From Balanoglossus misakiensis (lineage: Eukaryota; Hemichordata): a stretch of 64,000 nucleotides of DNA. Every line of letters starts with the position of its first letter. Positions within the stretch are counted from its first letter, which is position 1. Shown one piece after another: positions 26,866 to 39,100 of this stretch. The translations under genes were made by a program, and so were the position numbers. The stretch is from assembly GCA_040954595.2 (NCBI GenBank), contig CM082582.2, forward strand, positions 11,036,001 to 11,100,000, written 5' to 3'. The notes beneath the pieces are model-generated. The model was not told the DNA's origin. It saw only the letters and a program-made list of their open reading frames with translations, and ran no database searches.

Positions 26866-26997
26866 AATAACTGCGATTCTTTGACAAAAAGGCCAATCTT
26901 GGAGATTTTATTGCATCAAGTTGGTTGGCTCAAGTAGTTAGAATCATTTATCAACACGTTTGTATACTGTCATAACCGTCTTGTGAGAAAGACAGCT

Positions 26998-28076
26998 CTA
27001 TTGAACTTCTTCATCATTGTAGAAGGTGTAGTGTATCTTGCAAAGCGACCTGGGATCTCCGTTCAGAACGGTGTTGAAACAAATCTCCAGGAAAACCTCA
27101 CGATTCAACACAGCCGGGGGTGGCGGTGCAAAGCGGATGTTGTCAGCTATTGGGCTTGGACAGTCCTGAAATATACGAAGAGAAAATATTGGAACGTTGA
27201 AAATAATATCAAGCATGTTGTCAGAATTTTACATAAAGATATTTATTGGTCTAATACATTTGCTGCTGGCCATATCTCAAATAATCCAACTGATCATGAC
27301 GTAAACACGATGTTAAATACACAACATTTTAATCGAAACATCTTCAAAAGCTGTGTGTACTAAAATGCGTTCTTGGCCAGAGAAAGGTGTGTGACTTTAA
27401 CTGTCTGAAACTGAACTCAGTTTTTACCTCATTCAAATAGGAACATCTGAAGATCCAGTAACCGTTACCGTAAATATCGGCATTACACACTCCGCAGTCG
27501 GCGGTCGGATAACCAGTCAATTCACCCTACGGTTGTGAAAGAAAGAAATATTTATAACTTTGTGGTTTGTCATTGTCTGATTAACGAGAGAAAACAACCA
27601 TTTCTGTAATTGATTAAGATTAGAAGTCACTTGGCGTCATCATAGTTAATCACCAACCATGGAGCTTCTGTTTTTTTAGGTTGCTGTTCAACATGTACAA
27701 ACACGACAATAGAATTCAAACAAATTGCTCGAAAATGTATGAAACACTTGGTTACCTGATCAATGTCAGGGTTTTTGTCCAAAATGGTTGTCGGTATGCT
27801 GAAAAGCAACACTGTAGTTGAGTCGGCGATGTAGTCCGATGTAGTGAAGTAGAAGGACAGGTTTTTCACGGGCTGGAGAGCTTCGGTCTCCTGCAGAGTC
27901 TGGATCATATTCGGGGGACACGGTACACCGTAGGTGAGGGCCTTGTTAATAATCATCACTGAATACCCGTTTCCAATGAAGGAACTGCAAGTGTTTGGGG
28001 CACCCCTCAGCACGCCTTGTGCCGCAGCGCTGAAAAGCAGTGGCAGCCAGATGAACGAGAAACGCATCTTAGCCAT
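26998..28076 (-). CDS. Gene C: small secreted cysteine-rich protein, unknown family
   Basis: Three exons on the minus strand join in phase 0: 28076-27756, 27526-27428 and 27165-26998, giving 195 residues. Residues 1-21 look like a signal peptide (MAKMRF, then a hydrophobic core ending SAAAQG). There is no TM helix afterwards. The mature part has eight cysteines spread over all three exons, enough for four disulfides. It includes a D-C-G-V-C motif in exon 2 and a PPPP run in exon 3, and ends DEEVQ. I do not recognise the family. Splice sites are good (CAG|GTAACC, GAG|GTAAAA, acceptors CCGTAG and TTTCAG), the frame closes, and a TATA box and polyA signal bracket it. It follows gene D on the same strand, but shares no module with it. 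Confidence 0.72.
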
Positions 28077-28150
28077 CTAGTCCGTGTCGGATGAGATGTT
28101 TGCCTTGTGATCAAAATTTCTAATGTGGAGACCTAGTTAAAACTTTGCCG

Positions 28151-28158
28151 TTTATATA
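28151..28158 (-). promoter_or_regulatory. TATA box of gene C
   Basis: The minus strand reads TCTATATAAACG, about 80 bases upstream of the gene C ATG. That distance fits a TATA promoter with a short 5' UTR. Confidence 0.55.
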
Positions 28159-29356
28159 GACTGGTAAATAAATCAACACGCACACTATTGTTTGTGGCTT
28201 GAACACTTATAGTCAAAAGTACACTCCTGTTAAACGTGTCTGCCATAAATGGAGGTCACTGTGTATTTAGCGCGATGAACCTTCCTGACTTTTGAGGTAT
28301 GTCTGATCGTGGCGATTGCCAAGACGTCCCACTGGCGCTGTTGGGTGTATAATTTGGTAGAAGCGTACGTGAGGGCATTCTTAATCAGTACCCTGAACAA
28401 CCTAGTGACCTATCCCATGATATAAACTGAGTTCAGACAGAAACTATGCTCAGCCAACCACGAGCATCAATAAGTTCCAATAACTCTGGTTGCACCAATA
28501 ACAACCAGCCTTACATGTGTCTGAGGCTTCTCCCGGGGGATACGCACATAGAAAGATAGAAAGGGGTATGTGTATGTGCTGTCCAGATGGGCCATTCAGG
28601 TTTTACTCCGTGCTAGGGGGTCATATCACATTATAATAATTGCATTCTGGGTAAAATGTCGACAACTCACTGTAGTAAGAGATAGAATATAATATGTTAA
28701 CTGTATTTCATGACTTCCTTTGGTCAAAAATTTATGTCTTCAGTAACACATCTGCAGAGAATACATTAAATGCACAAAATCAAATTATCCTTTTGAATAA
28801 AACCAGCGAACCGTAAAAAAAATACCGGAGTTCCGTGTACACATAAATTGATTCCTACATTAAATTGTGAAATACAATGCAAAATTACAAATGATGCTGG
28901 TAATCAACATCAAGTCACACAAAATAACATTGAAAGAAACGCTTTGAGCCGATTAGGCTGACAATCAAAATGTAAATATCATGGTTACATATTTTTGTCT
29001 GATTACTCATGGAGTTCTATAAAATGAAGTAATAATTATGTACCGGTGTATTATTAGTTAACAGTTTTTTATAGAAGTTCATTCTAATAATTCATTCATA
29101 TTAGACCAATAGAAAAAGTTATGGGTTAAGGTTCTGTGGTAGGAAACACTTACAATGGTTAAAATGAAATGAAACATTTGTATGAAATACATTGTTTAAG
29201 GTGAAAATTGGGAAAACAGAAATAAAGATACTTTTGTCATGGTAACTGCTGTCAAATTATATGCTACTGGACATCAAACCCAGTGAAAAGTGTTGTGACA
29301 ACTATGTGAAGAAACTCAGACAAGAAGTTACCAGTACCTGCAACATAATTGTTCTC
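28159..29356. other. spacer between genes C and D
   Basis: About 1.2 kb, AT-rich. It should hold the 3' UTR of gene D. I find no clear AATAAA on the minus strand and no further gene. Confidence 0.5.
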
Positions 29357-30166
29357 TCAAACTTTGTCATCAGCTGTGTTTCCTGATGTGGAAAAGGTGT
29401 TCAGTGCTTCTGGGGACAAGTCATTTCGCTTGAATCCCTCCCTGGTTTTATCCAATGCCATGTAATCACTTTTGGGTTTTTCTGTCAAAGGAGTGTAGTT
29501 TGAGTCTTCTTCCAATTCAGCATTGTTGATACCTGGGCTGTTGTCTACATCATTGTTCTGGTCTTGGTCACTGTACATTGCCTGGCGGAGTTTTTGTGTG
29601 TGGTGACGACGTAGATGTCCACTGCCACCGTCATAGCCTTCATTCGGCTGGCCATTCCGTTGCCTGGCATTTCTCTTCTTAGCATTCCCCTTCTGCCGCA
29701 AGCAGACAGCAACGATTACAACAATCACTATCAGTAGGACCAAGCCAACAGCAACACAGACGATCACAATGACTAAAGGAAAGTCTTCGCCCTTTTTCAT
29801 GAGACCTAAAAATGAATGACAGCCACTTCTTCATGTAAGAGACAAGAATTTCAATTCACACATGTCTCTAAAGTACAAACTGAAATCCAGTGTCGTATTG
29901 ATCCAGTCTACATTACACATAAAAAGTGTTGTTGTTTTTAATTCACATCACACATACTTCAATGGAGGAATACTATTCCTTATACTAATAAATGAAAATT
30001 CGATACTTACACTGTGACTCTCTAAAACTACCAGTGGTTTCCGTGTATTTTCCATCTTTGCATTCCAGACACTGCAGCTGGGCTTCATCTTCTTGGTACA
30101 TCCCAACTGGACAGAATGAACACTCATCAAGTAATGCGTCATACATTGTGCCCACAGGACATGGAA
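29357..30166 (-). other. Gene D exons 23-24: GCC2/GCC3 repeat, TM helix and cytoplasmic tail
   Basis: Exon 23 (30166-30011) is a six-cysteine GCC2/GCC3 (ephrin-receptor-like) repeat with the usual C-P-x-G-x-Y and C-x-x-C pattern. Exon 24 (29805-29357) adds a 25-residue hydrophobic helix, a basic stop-transfer stretch ([13 protein letters not shown]) and an acidic, Asn-rich tail. Tail tyrosines are NEGYDGG, AMYSD, NYTPL and DYMAL; the last two fit YxxPhi sorting or SH2-ligand patterns. The same exon order, GCC2 then TM plus tail, ends gene E. Confidence 0.85.
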
Positions 30167-33100
30167 CTGAAACCAAATAACAGTGTGATTTAGTCTTCTA
30201 GTTTTTTAGTTGGTTCGTGGAATACCTTCACCGAATATAGTAACATGAATCCAATCTATTTGACTTACCGCACCCATCTGCAGTACTTAGGTGACCATCA
30301 AAACATGTCCATTTTGGCTCACCAACAGAAAAGTAGTCAGGATCTGTTGTGATGCTCTGGCCATCGATCTCCAGATCTAATGATCCCTGTTTCATCAGTT
30401 GTTCTATACCCGCCACTGACTCATTCATAGACACCGTCATGTTTTCAAGTATCTCCTGGGACTCGTCGTCACCAGATGTGCCGCCAGCTTCATTCACGAT
30501 CTGTACATTGAACTGAACGGTCAAGTCGTCTGTTGCTTGTCTCTTTCTGCTTCCGGTTCCGCACTTAATGACAAAGCTGTTCCGGTCACATACCCTGGGA
30601 TGATTTCTCTTGTGACAGAGATCATGGTCTTCCAGATTTTCTTGAAGTTTATTTATGATCTCATCCTTGTACATGGCAATTCCGCAGGCAGATTGGTACA
30701 CAAAGACAACAGTCTGTTCAACATGTTGTCCAGGTGCATTACCTGAATCAAGGTTAAATTCATGAGACTTAATTTCTCTGTATGACAGTGAATTACATCC
30801 ACCAAGTCAATGACAGAGCATATGGGTCCATGAAGTTGACAAGAGAGACATGTTCAAAGACATCAGTAAAGGAACAATTTGCAACAAACTTGCTGGCTGA
30901 CAGCTGCAATGGAACCTTAACCAACGTTATAACACTTTAGCAGATATTTAATAACACTTAAGCAAATATGTAACAAACCTTAACCCGATATATAATACAC
31001 CTTAACCCAATATGTAATAACACATCACCAAATATGTAATAACACCAGCAATATGTTATTTACCTTAACCCAAGATGTTAACACTTCACTCAACATGCAA
31101 TAAACCTTAACTCAATATGTAGTAGCACTTCACCAAATATGTAATGTACCTTAACCAAATATGTGATAAACTCAAATAATTTTACTGGATCACATCACAA
31201 TGTAAAGCAGTATTAATGTCATGGAATACTACATTAAGCCAAGTAAGTTTTTAAAGAAAATCGCTTCATGCAACTGGTCTGGACATAAAAAATCATAATG
31301 ACCATTCAGCTTAATTCACAGAACATCATAGCCATCAAACATAGTCCATCTGTACTTGTTTGAACTTTTGGAAGTTCAATTACAAGTTCTCCAAGTTTCG
31401 TCCATTTTGAATAAGGTTCAATCCAAAAGGTGTAATAGATAAACATGCATACATAATGTTTTCTATCCTGCATTTTTCGTGATTATATGTTTCCAGAGTT
31501 AATATACTGAGCTGAGTTCAAGGGGGTCATTTCTGCTTAACATATTTCGACAACACCATAAATACACGTCTTCCGGTAGGGTTTGATATGGTGCCTGAAT
31601 ATTGCATTGGTCAATGTAACTTACGGCTGCAACGTGGGGATTCTGTTGGCTGCCATTGTTCATCAATGCAGTTGTAGATGTGTCTGTTACGGAATGGCAT
31701 GTATCCTTCTTTGCAATGTAGAATACATTGAAATCCATCTGGTGATTCTCCGCAAGATAACGCCCCATTCCCAGGAACTTGTAGGTCTGCACACTCAGCT
31801 GATGTTGGACAACAACAACAACAAATAAATAGAAATAAATAAATAGATTATAATACAACGATTAAGATATATGGACTACTAGAATCTGCAAATCAGCACG
31901 TATCATAGTCATCATATACATTTTGTAGTGAATCAACAGATTTCAACTGTAGGATCCACAAACATGTCAGAAATTCAAATGAACAGGTCATAAATGATAT
32001 ATGATGTCAAAAAGCATATTGTGAACACACAGTAACCTGGACTCATTTCTTACCACGGATGTGTATGATGGTGATCTCGAATGTACATGTGGCAACATTA
32101 GCAGAGGTGTCTGTAGCTCTGACTGTTACTGTATGAGGACTTCCTATGACAGTAAAGTCAGAACCACTCTCCCGGCTTGTTGTGACGGAAGCCAATTCGG
32201 TGTTGTCCGTAGCAACTGGTGGATCCCAATCAATTTCAACGGCAGCATCTGATGTGGTTTGTGACTGGTCAGGCGGACAGAATGTTATCTTCGGTGGGTA
32301 AGGATCTGAATGTGATGAACAATTAGACACATGTTCTTGTAAGAAACCTTAAGAAATACTAGTTATCAAACTGCAAATTTCCCCATTGTTCATATTAGTT
32401 GACAGAAATTTTGCATGTTACTCACATTTTGTTCTATTGCCATGTGCATGTCTTTGCAACTGGCCATGTAATCAATCTCGAAGTCAAAACAGGAAGCTGT
32501 CACAGACTTAAGACTTACCAACCAATTTCACTTGAAATCGACACCATGCTTCTTGCTGACCAACTGCTGCCCGTACGTTGATGTGAACTCCAGCCTTTGT
32601 CTGCTCATTAAATTGTAAGGTGCTGGGAATTTGGATGGTACCAAGGACTTCATGGGCGATAACATTACCTCTTGCATCAATGGCCTCAATGTTCACATCA
32701 AGGTAAGCTGTGTCGCTATCTTCACTTACTGTCAATTGTATAGGTGCAGTCGGGCACAGACGGAATGATACTGGTCCTGTAAGATGTTTGGAAATTCATC
32801 AAAAAAATTAGCAAATGCACTATGATAATGTCTCAATAACTCTGTGTTTAGAAAATAAAAATTGGATGATGTTTCCCAAAAAGCATCATGCAATTATTAT
32901 TACATGTTATATTTATCAATGATGTGATTACTTCTTATCAACTTGTACAACTTTCTTCATTGTTTTCTGTTGACCTTTAGTCTATGTCATATCGAACAAT
33001 ATGCAAAGGTATAGCATAAGGACAACTATTGGCTACATGTATGTACTTACCTGGTGCTGGTGTTGATACAGTGGTTCCTTTAAGAAACAGACAAACAGCA

Positions 33101-36100
33101 ATATTACTCTTTCTTACCTGGAAATTTTCACTTTCGTCTAAAGTAACACATGTATGGCTAAATTGGCTTCTATAATTCTTAAACTAAGTCATTTAAAATT
33201 ATTACATGATACTTAACTTACCAGTATCACAATTGATACCAGTCCAACCTTGCGGACAGGTGCAAGTATAGGAATTTTGTCCATTGTTACATGATCCACC
33301 ATTCTTGCAAGGTACACTGGCACACTCATCTATGTCTGCAATTCGAAATCACGTTATTCACAGTTATTAAATCAATCAACTACTAAGAAATTCATAAAAT
33401 GGCATATACATGTAGATATCTTACCCGAGTCACAATTCATGCCAGTCCATCCAGGTGCACATTGACAAGTATAAGTGTTCTCTCCATCTGTACAAATGCC
33501 TCCATTCTTGCAAGGACTGCTGGAACAATCGTTTACTGGTATATCTGTTATTTACGAGATACATGTAGAAGTAAATTAAGACAAAGTGACTTCATTATGC
33601 ACTCAAACACTGTTGAGTAACTTGACTGCCTGTGAAATACTGTCATATATTCTATTTTTTTACTGTAGAGGGATACCATGGCAAATGTGGATTAATTGAC
33701 CACATCTTTTCACTTACCCCCTTGTATCACAACTTCCGTTGGACGGTTTAAATTTCTCACAATTTTTTCCAGTCTTCCGCTGTTAAACTTGGCCAGGTAA
33801 ACTACTTTGTCATGCCAGTCTGAGAATACCAGGGAATCTCCAACCACTTCCAGGTCATAGGCGTGGCTAAATGATGAACTGAGATAGCTCAGGGTTTCTT
33901 GGTTTGTACCTAATTATGCAGACATACAGGTGAATAATTAACCATTAGTCATACAGATGTTAAGTGCAGACACAAACTATTTCTCAATGTATTATTCTGT
34001 ATAACTACTGTATTCTCACCAAATGACCAATAATAAATATACCATGAACAATGGATATAAAACCATCACAGTACCTCAGTATCCAATAACAGTATTTTGA
34101 ACTTTCCTGAAAGCATACATGTAAGGTACGGGATGTTTCAGATGTGTACTTATACATGTGGCTTACATGGAAAGAGTTGCTTCATGAAAACCCTAACTTT
34201 TGTCAATGGGAACAATTGGAAATCAAGATAAAACTCCTATTACCATCAAGATCCGACTTCAAAATGATGAGCTCTTCACCGTCGATGACATACAGCTTGT
34301 TGTTACTAATGGCAAGTCCGTTAGGTTTCTTTATGTTTCCCTGGATGATTGTTGTAAGAACTCTTGTGTTTAGATTCAAGCGCTGCACACTTACGTCTCC
34401 TGGTGTCCAATCAGTGAAATACAGATACCTGTGAAATATACAGAAGAGCTTAAATATCGATCCAGAGCTGTATGTAATTCCACAAATTTAAGTTTAAAAG
34501 AACTTAAATTGGTAAAATGGCAGTTATACACAAAATACTCACCCACTGTTAACTATAACAGCTCTAGGACTACTAATATTAGTCAGCAATATCTCATGAG
34601 TGCTTCCATCCGTATCATCTAAGCTCATCTTTTCTACGGTTTTCAATCCGTAATCTGTCCAATACAAGGTATTGGAATCGATGGTCATTCCATCAATGAT
34701 CTCCGCATTGCGGAAAAAATCTTCCGGGGTGCTATCAGCCATGAAGAAATTCATTCTCCGGATGGTGCCGTAGTGAACGCTGCTCCAGTAGACGAAATTT
34801 GTCGCGGAATCAAAGGCAATGGCAACAATATTGTCATCTTGGGTCGTCGTGACAACTGGGTAGGCTTGGCGATCAGATGTGTCGAAACCTACCATCCGTA
34901 CATCATATACATCAGCAACCAGCAAGAAAGATGTTGGTGCTGAAATTAGAGGAAAAGATTTGTTATAATCTGTGTGCAATTTTTAATGAAATATGAAAAC
35001 ATTCTAAAATATCATACGAGTCTTATTCCAAAACTGAATTTATGTGAAACAATTTACCTATGCACTGAAGTCCATCATCACTCAGAACTTTCCCACCTTT
35101 GTCTGGACATAGACATCTTGTGTTAGCAGCCGGTGCATGTACACACATTCCTGTACATCCACTGTTCAGACATCTGTCAGGTCCTGTATTACACAGATGA
35201 AAAATTATAATTGTTAAAACTTATAGGATCAATACCAGAAATCTTGAACAATAATAAGAAATGTTAAGGAAAAAATCAATCATGCTGCCAATCAACATGT
35301 ACGGTAGGCTATGGATAGTTGATTGATTGAGTGAAATGATAGCATTTGACATACCCATGTTTGGACTTGCAGTTCTTGTGCCATATTTGACAGCCATTGG
35401 CTCGAGAATATCATCCACCAACATGGAGACTGCTCCTGTTGTTAGATCAGCCATGTAGATGGCAGTCGTATTCCAATCACTCCAATAGACTGTATTCCCA
35501 ACAACTTCCAAACCATAGGGAAGCTATAATTATATGAGTTAAGTGAGGATGAAAGATCAAATATAATTCTAAGGAAAATATTTTAAAAACTTTTACACTA
35601 TATGTCTCTCATCTTTTATTTTATCTTTTGGATTAGCAAACTAATTCACGGTAATTTTACTGTGTTAGTAATAGTACTTGCTGATGCAATCAGCTTTGGT
35701 TTATAATGTATAATATACAAGTAATATTAAACTTCATGATTGTGTAAAAAATTCATCTGGAATTACTCACTTGCAGTGGGAGAGGGAATGTTATAGCATT
35801 CCTGTTTGTTCCATCCAAGTTAGAGTATTCCAGAGTTGGTGCAGATCCACTGCTGTAGTGCGAGTCAATAAAGTACAGCTTGGAATCGCTGAGAACGATT
35901 CCGTTGGGATTTTCCACATTCTGACTCAGAATAGTCGTGGGATTCTGTCCGTCTAAATCAGTCCGTACGATGCCAGGATTGAGACCCCAATCAGAGTAGT
36001 ATAGATAGCTGGAAACAAAAGAGACCATACAGTATATTATCGATCATGGCAATATTTCAATTCTGATTCCCCACCTGCTTTAAATTGTTCAAACAAGTAT

Positions 36101-39100
36101 GAATTTCCTAACAAAATAGACACACAATTAACTCACCCAGCCTGCACATCAAGTTGAATGGCTCTTGGTCGTTGCAGTCCAGATTCTATGATGCGTTTCC
36201 TGTTTGTACCGTCCAGGTCCACCATTTCAATCCTTGCCCACTCATCACCAGTGTTGGTCGCATACAGAATATTCCAGTTGGTGAAGTAGAGTCTTCCATG
36301 TAAAACATCGATAGCCATGCCTGCATGGTGAGAGTGAAATTCACAGATGCAATCATTCTAATCTCATTTTAATGTATTATTGCGATGGTCACACATCTTT
36401 TTTTTCCTCCTCAATTTTGAACAACAGATCTATAAACTCTTCAAACGATTAAAAGCAGAAAAGGAAAGGACGATAATAATAAGATTCTAATACATGTATC
36501 TACAACACTCACCATCCACTATACCAACACCTTCATAGAGGAATCTCTGTGAGTCGTTTCCAGAGAGACCAACTCGTCTGATTTCCAACATTGCCACATC
36601 ACTGTAGTATATAACCTGAAATATGTGGGCATGTTAGTTTACACATTCCTGTACTTGAGCTGATTAAATCTTTACACAACTTTGGTTTCATGTAAGTCCA
36701 CAAGTATATACACAAGAGAATGCAAATACAACTATTCTACATCACAGATGCATGCTTCCTTTTTCTATACCTTCATTTTCTATCAATAGAGCAAAGAAAA
36801 CTATAAAAATTATAAATAGTGAAAAAAGCATGTTACACTTATAATTCAAATCGCACCTGATCCACTGGGTCGTAGTCAAGGGCAACGCATCTGGTTGCCT
36901 GATTGACTACAATACTGCGTCCACTGGCATGACCGTCTAGAGCCAGTAATCGGATCTGTCCATCATGACCAGCACAGTAGAGAAGAAACTCATCAGCCAC
37001 TGGGGAAATATCAAAATGAGAAACATGGTTGCACTGTGGAGTTCTGGGGAGTAGAGGGGGAAATGCTTCGATCATCATTTGAGTGAATATGTACTACTTG
37101 CAAATTTGTGACCACCACAATTACAAGCGAAATAAAATGGCATCATACTTACGACCACACGTTCTTCCATCAGACATCAACGTCAATTCATCATAGGAAG
37201 AACAGGCACACGTCCTGGTGGTTGCACTTGTCGGCAGACACAGCTGAGAACAATACGAAGGTTGGCTGCTACAGGCGTTGCTACTTCCAGGCTGCACCGA
37301 GACGTCAGCCACTGCAAGGCCAAACACGTAATCACCAAACCCGCTGGCCACCCTCGCCACGTTGGTTCCGGATGTAGATACGGAATAAACGGCGCCTTCC
37401 GTCCAGACTGAGAAGTACAGCGTCTGCCCTTCCAAAGCCAGTCCGAACATCACATCATTGGAGATTGATGATAAGTTCACCACTTGAACTGGCGGGTCCA
37501 CGCTACCATACTGAAGGGATTCTATGGTGTGGTGTTTGCCATCAATCCAATACAGCTTATTCCTGAACGCAATGCAAATCATACCAAGAGTAAACAGACT
37601 TATAAGTTGAATGATTTCTTTTAATTGCACATACATGCATGTTTTAGATTTTTAATTTAAAATTTGCAAAAAGTGAGTTTGATCTTTGAACTTAATTTGC
37701 GGATGTTTTAGATTCTAGGCTAGCGCTTAGAGTAGACTCTCTCACAGCTCACGGTTTGCTACATATTGCACGCTGACAGGCCCTCAACCGTTTAGGAGAT
37801 GCTTCACTCAGCCATTGGGGGCGCACATTCAATCAGACGATAAGTCAGCGAAGGCAGCAAGAGGGGCTGTGAGAAAGTCTAGGCTAGCACTGCACCAACC
37901 AGAACCATGACCAATGTGACCAGGCACACTACTTATATCCACAGAGGGCTTTGTCGAGGGCAATTTAAAATAGTTAAAGCCTACTTACTGTGAATCAACA
38001 ACAATTTCATTCGGCCAATCCAATCCTGTATTTACAAGTGACTGAGCATTGCTACCGTCTAGTTTGGCTGATTCCACTGTATCAGAATCCTGATCTGTCC
38101 AGTACATGTAGCTGTATTGGTAAAAAAAAATATATAATGATGATAATATAAATGGCAGATGTGATGATGACTCCCCACAAAGCAAAACCACTTTCCCTTA
38201 AAAAAACGACAAGCATTGCCTTCAGTAAAGATAAGTCCAGCAGTAGACTGGGGCATATGTAGGATATATAAAGTGTGGCAAACTGACTCTTCGTTTTCAT
38301 ACTTCGATCGATCATTATCAGTGAGTGATATGATACGCACCCAACAGCTGGATTTACAGCGATGCCTCGCGGGTTGCTCAGACCATACAGTAGAGTCCTG
38401 CGGAATCTCCCATCATTCTTTGCAACTTCAATAGTTCCCATGATGCCATCAGTCCAATAAATATTATTGGATATCCAGTCCACAGCCAGGCCATTAGGTC
38501 TATCAAGATCTGAAAAAGGGAGGAAAATATCTAGCGTATAAAGTCCAACATTTTGAAATTTAAATTTGCAAACTTTTCTGCTGGGAAAGTGCTCGTCGTG
38601 CTGGGAAAAACATTTTTGAAGGGTTGTCAAGTCTCACTGAAGAACTAAAAATAGCATGGTGAACCATGCAAATTATTATGTAGTTCTGATGGCTTTTTAC
38701 CTTTAATGATTTCCTGTGGGGCTTGTTGTCCATCGATGCTACCTCGGTAGATCGACCCTGTCTCGACGTCTGTCCAGAACAGAAGACCGTCAGCCACATC
38801 CACCGCTACAGCCACAGCTCTCTGTAAAATAAAGAATTTATACACATTGTCTTTTATTGGGCAAAGTACTTATGCTGGCTCTGGGGGAAAGTGAGCAAAG
38901 AAATTTAGTTTTGTGATCTGAAGATGTGACAGAATATGAACCACCATAAATGAGTTTGGATACCTGTAAGTTGTCATATAGTATGGTTTGGTGATTGGTA
39001 CTTGTGTCAATTTCCACAATACTGGTGCCATTTGCTACAATTAATGTTGAGTCTACATCTGTTGAAAGCAGAAAAAATATAAAAAAAATAAATGTACTCA

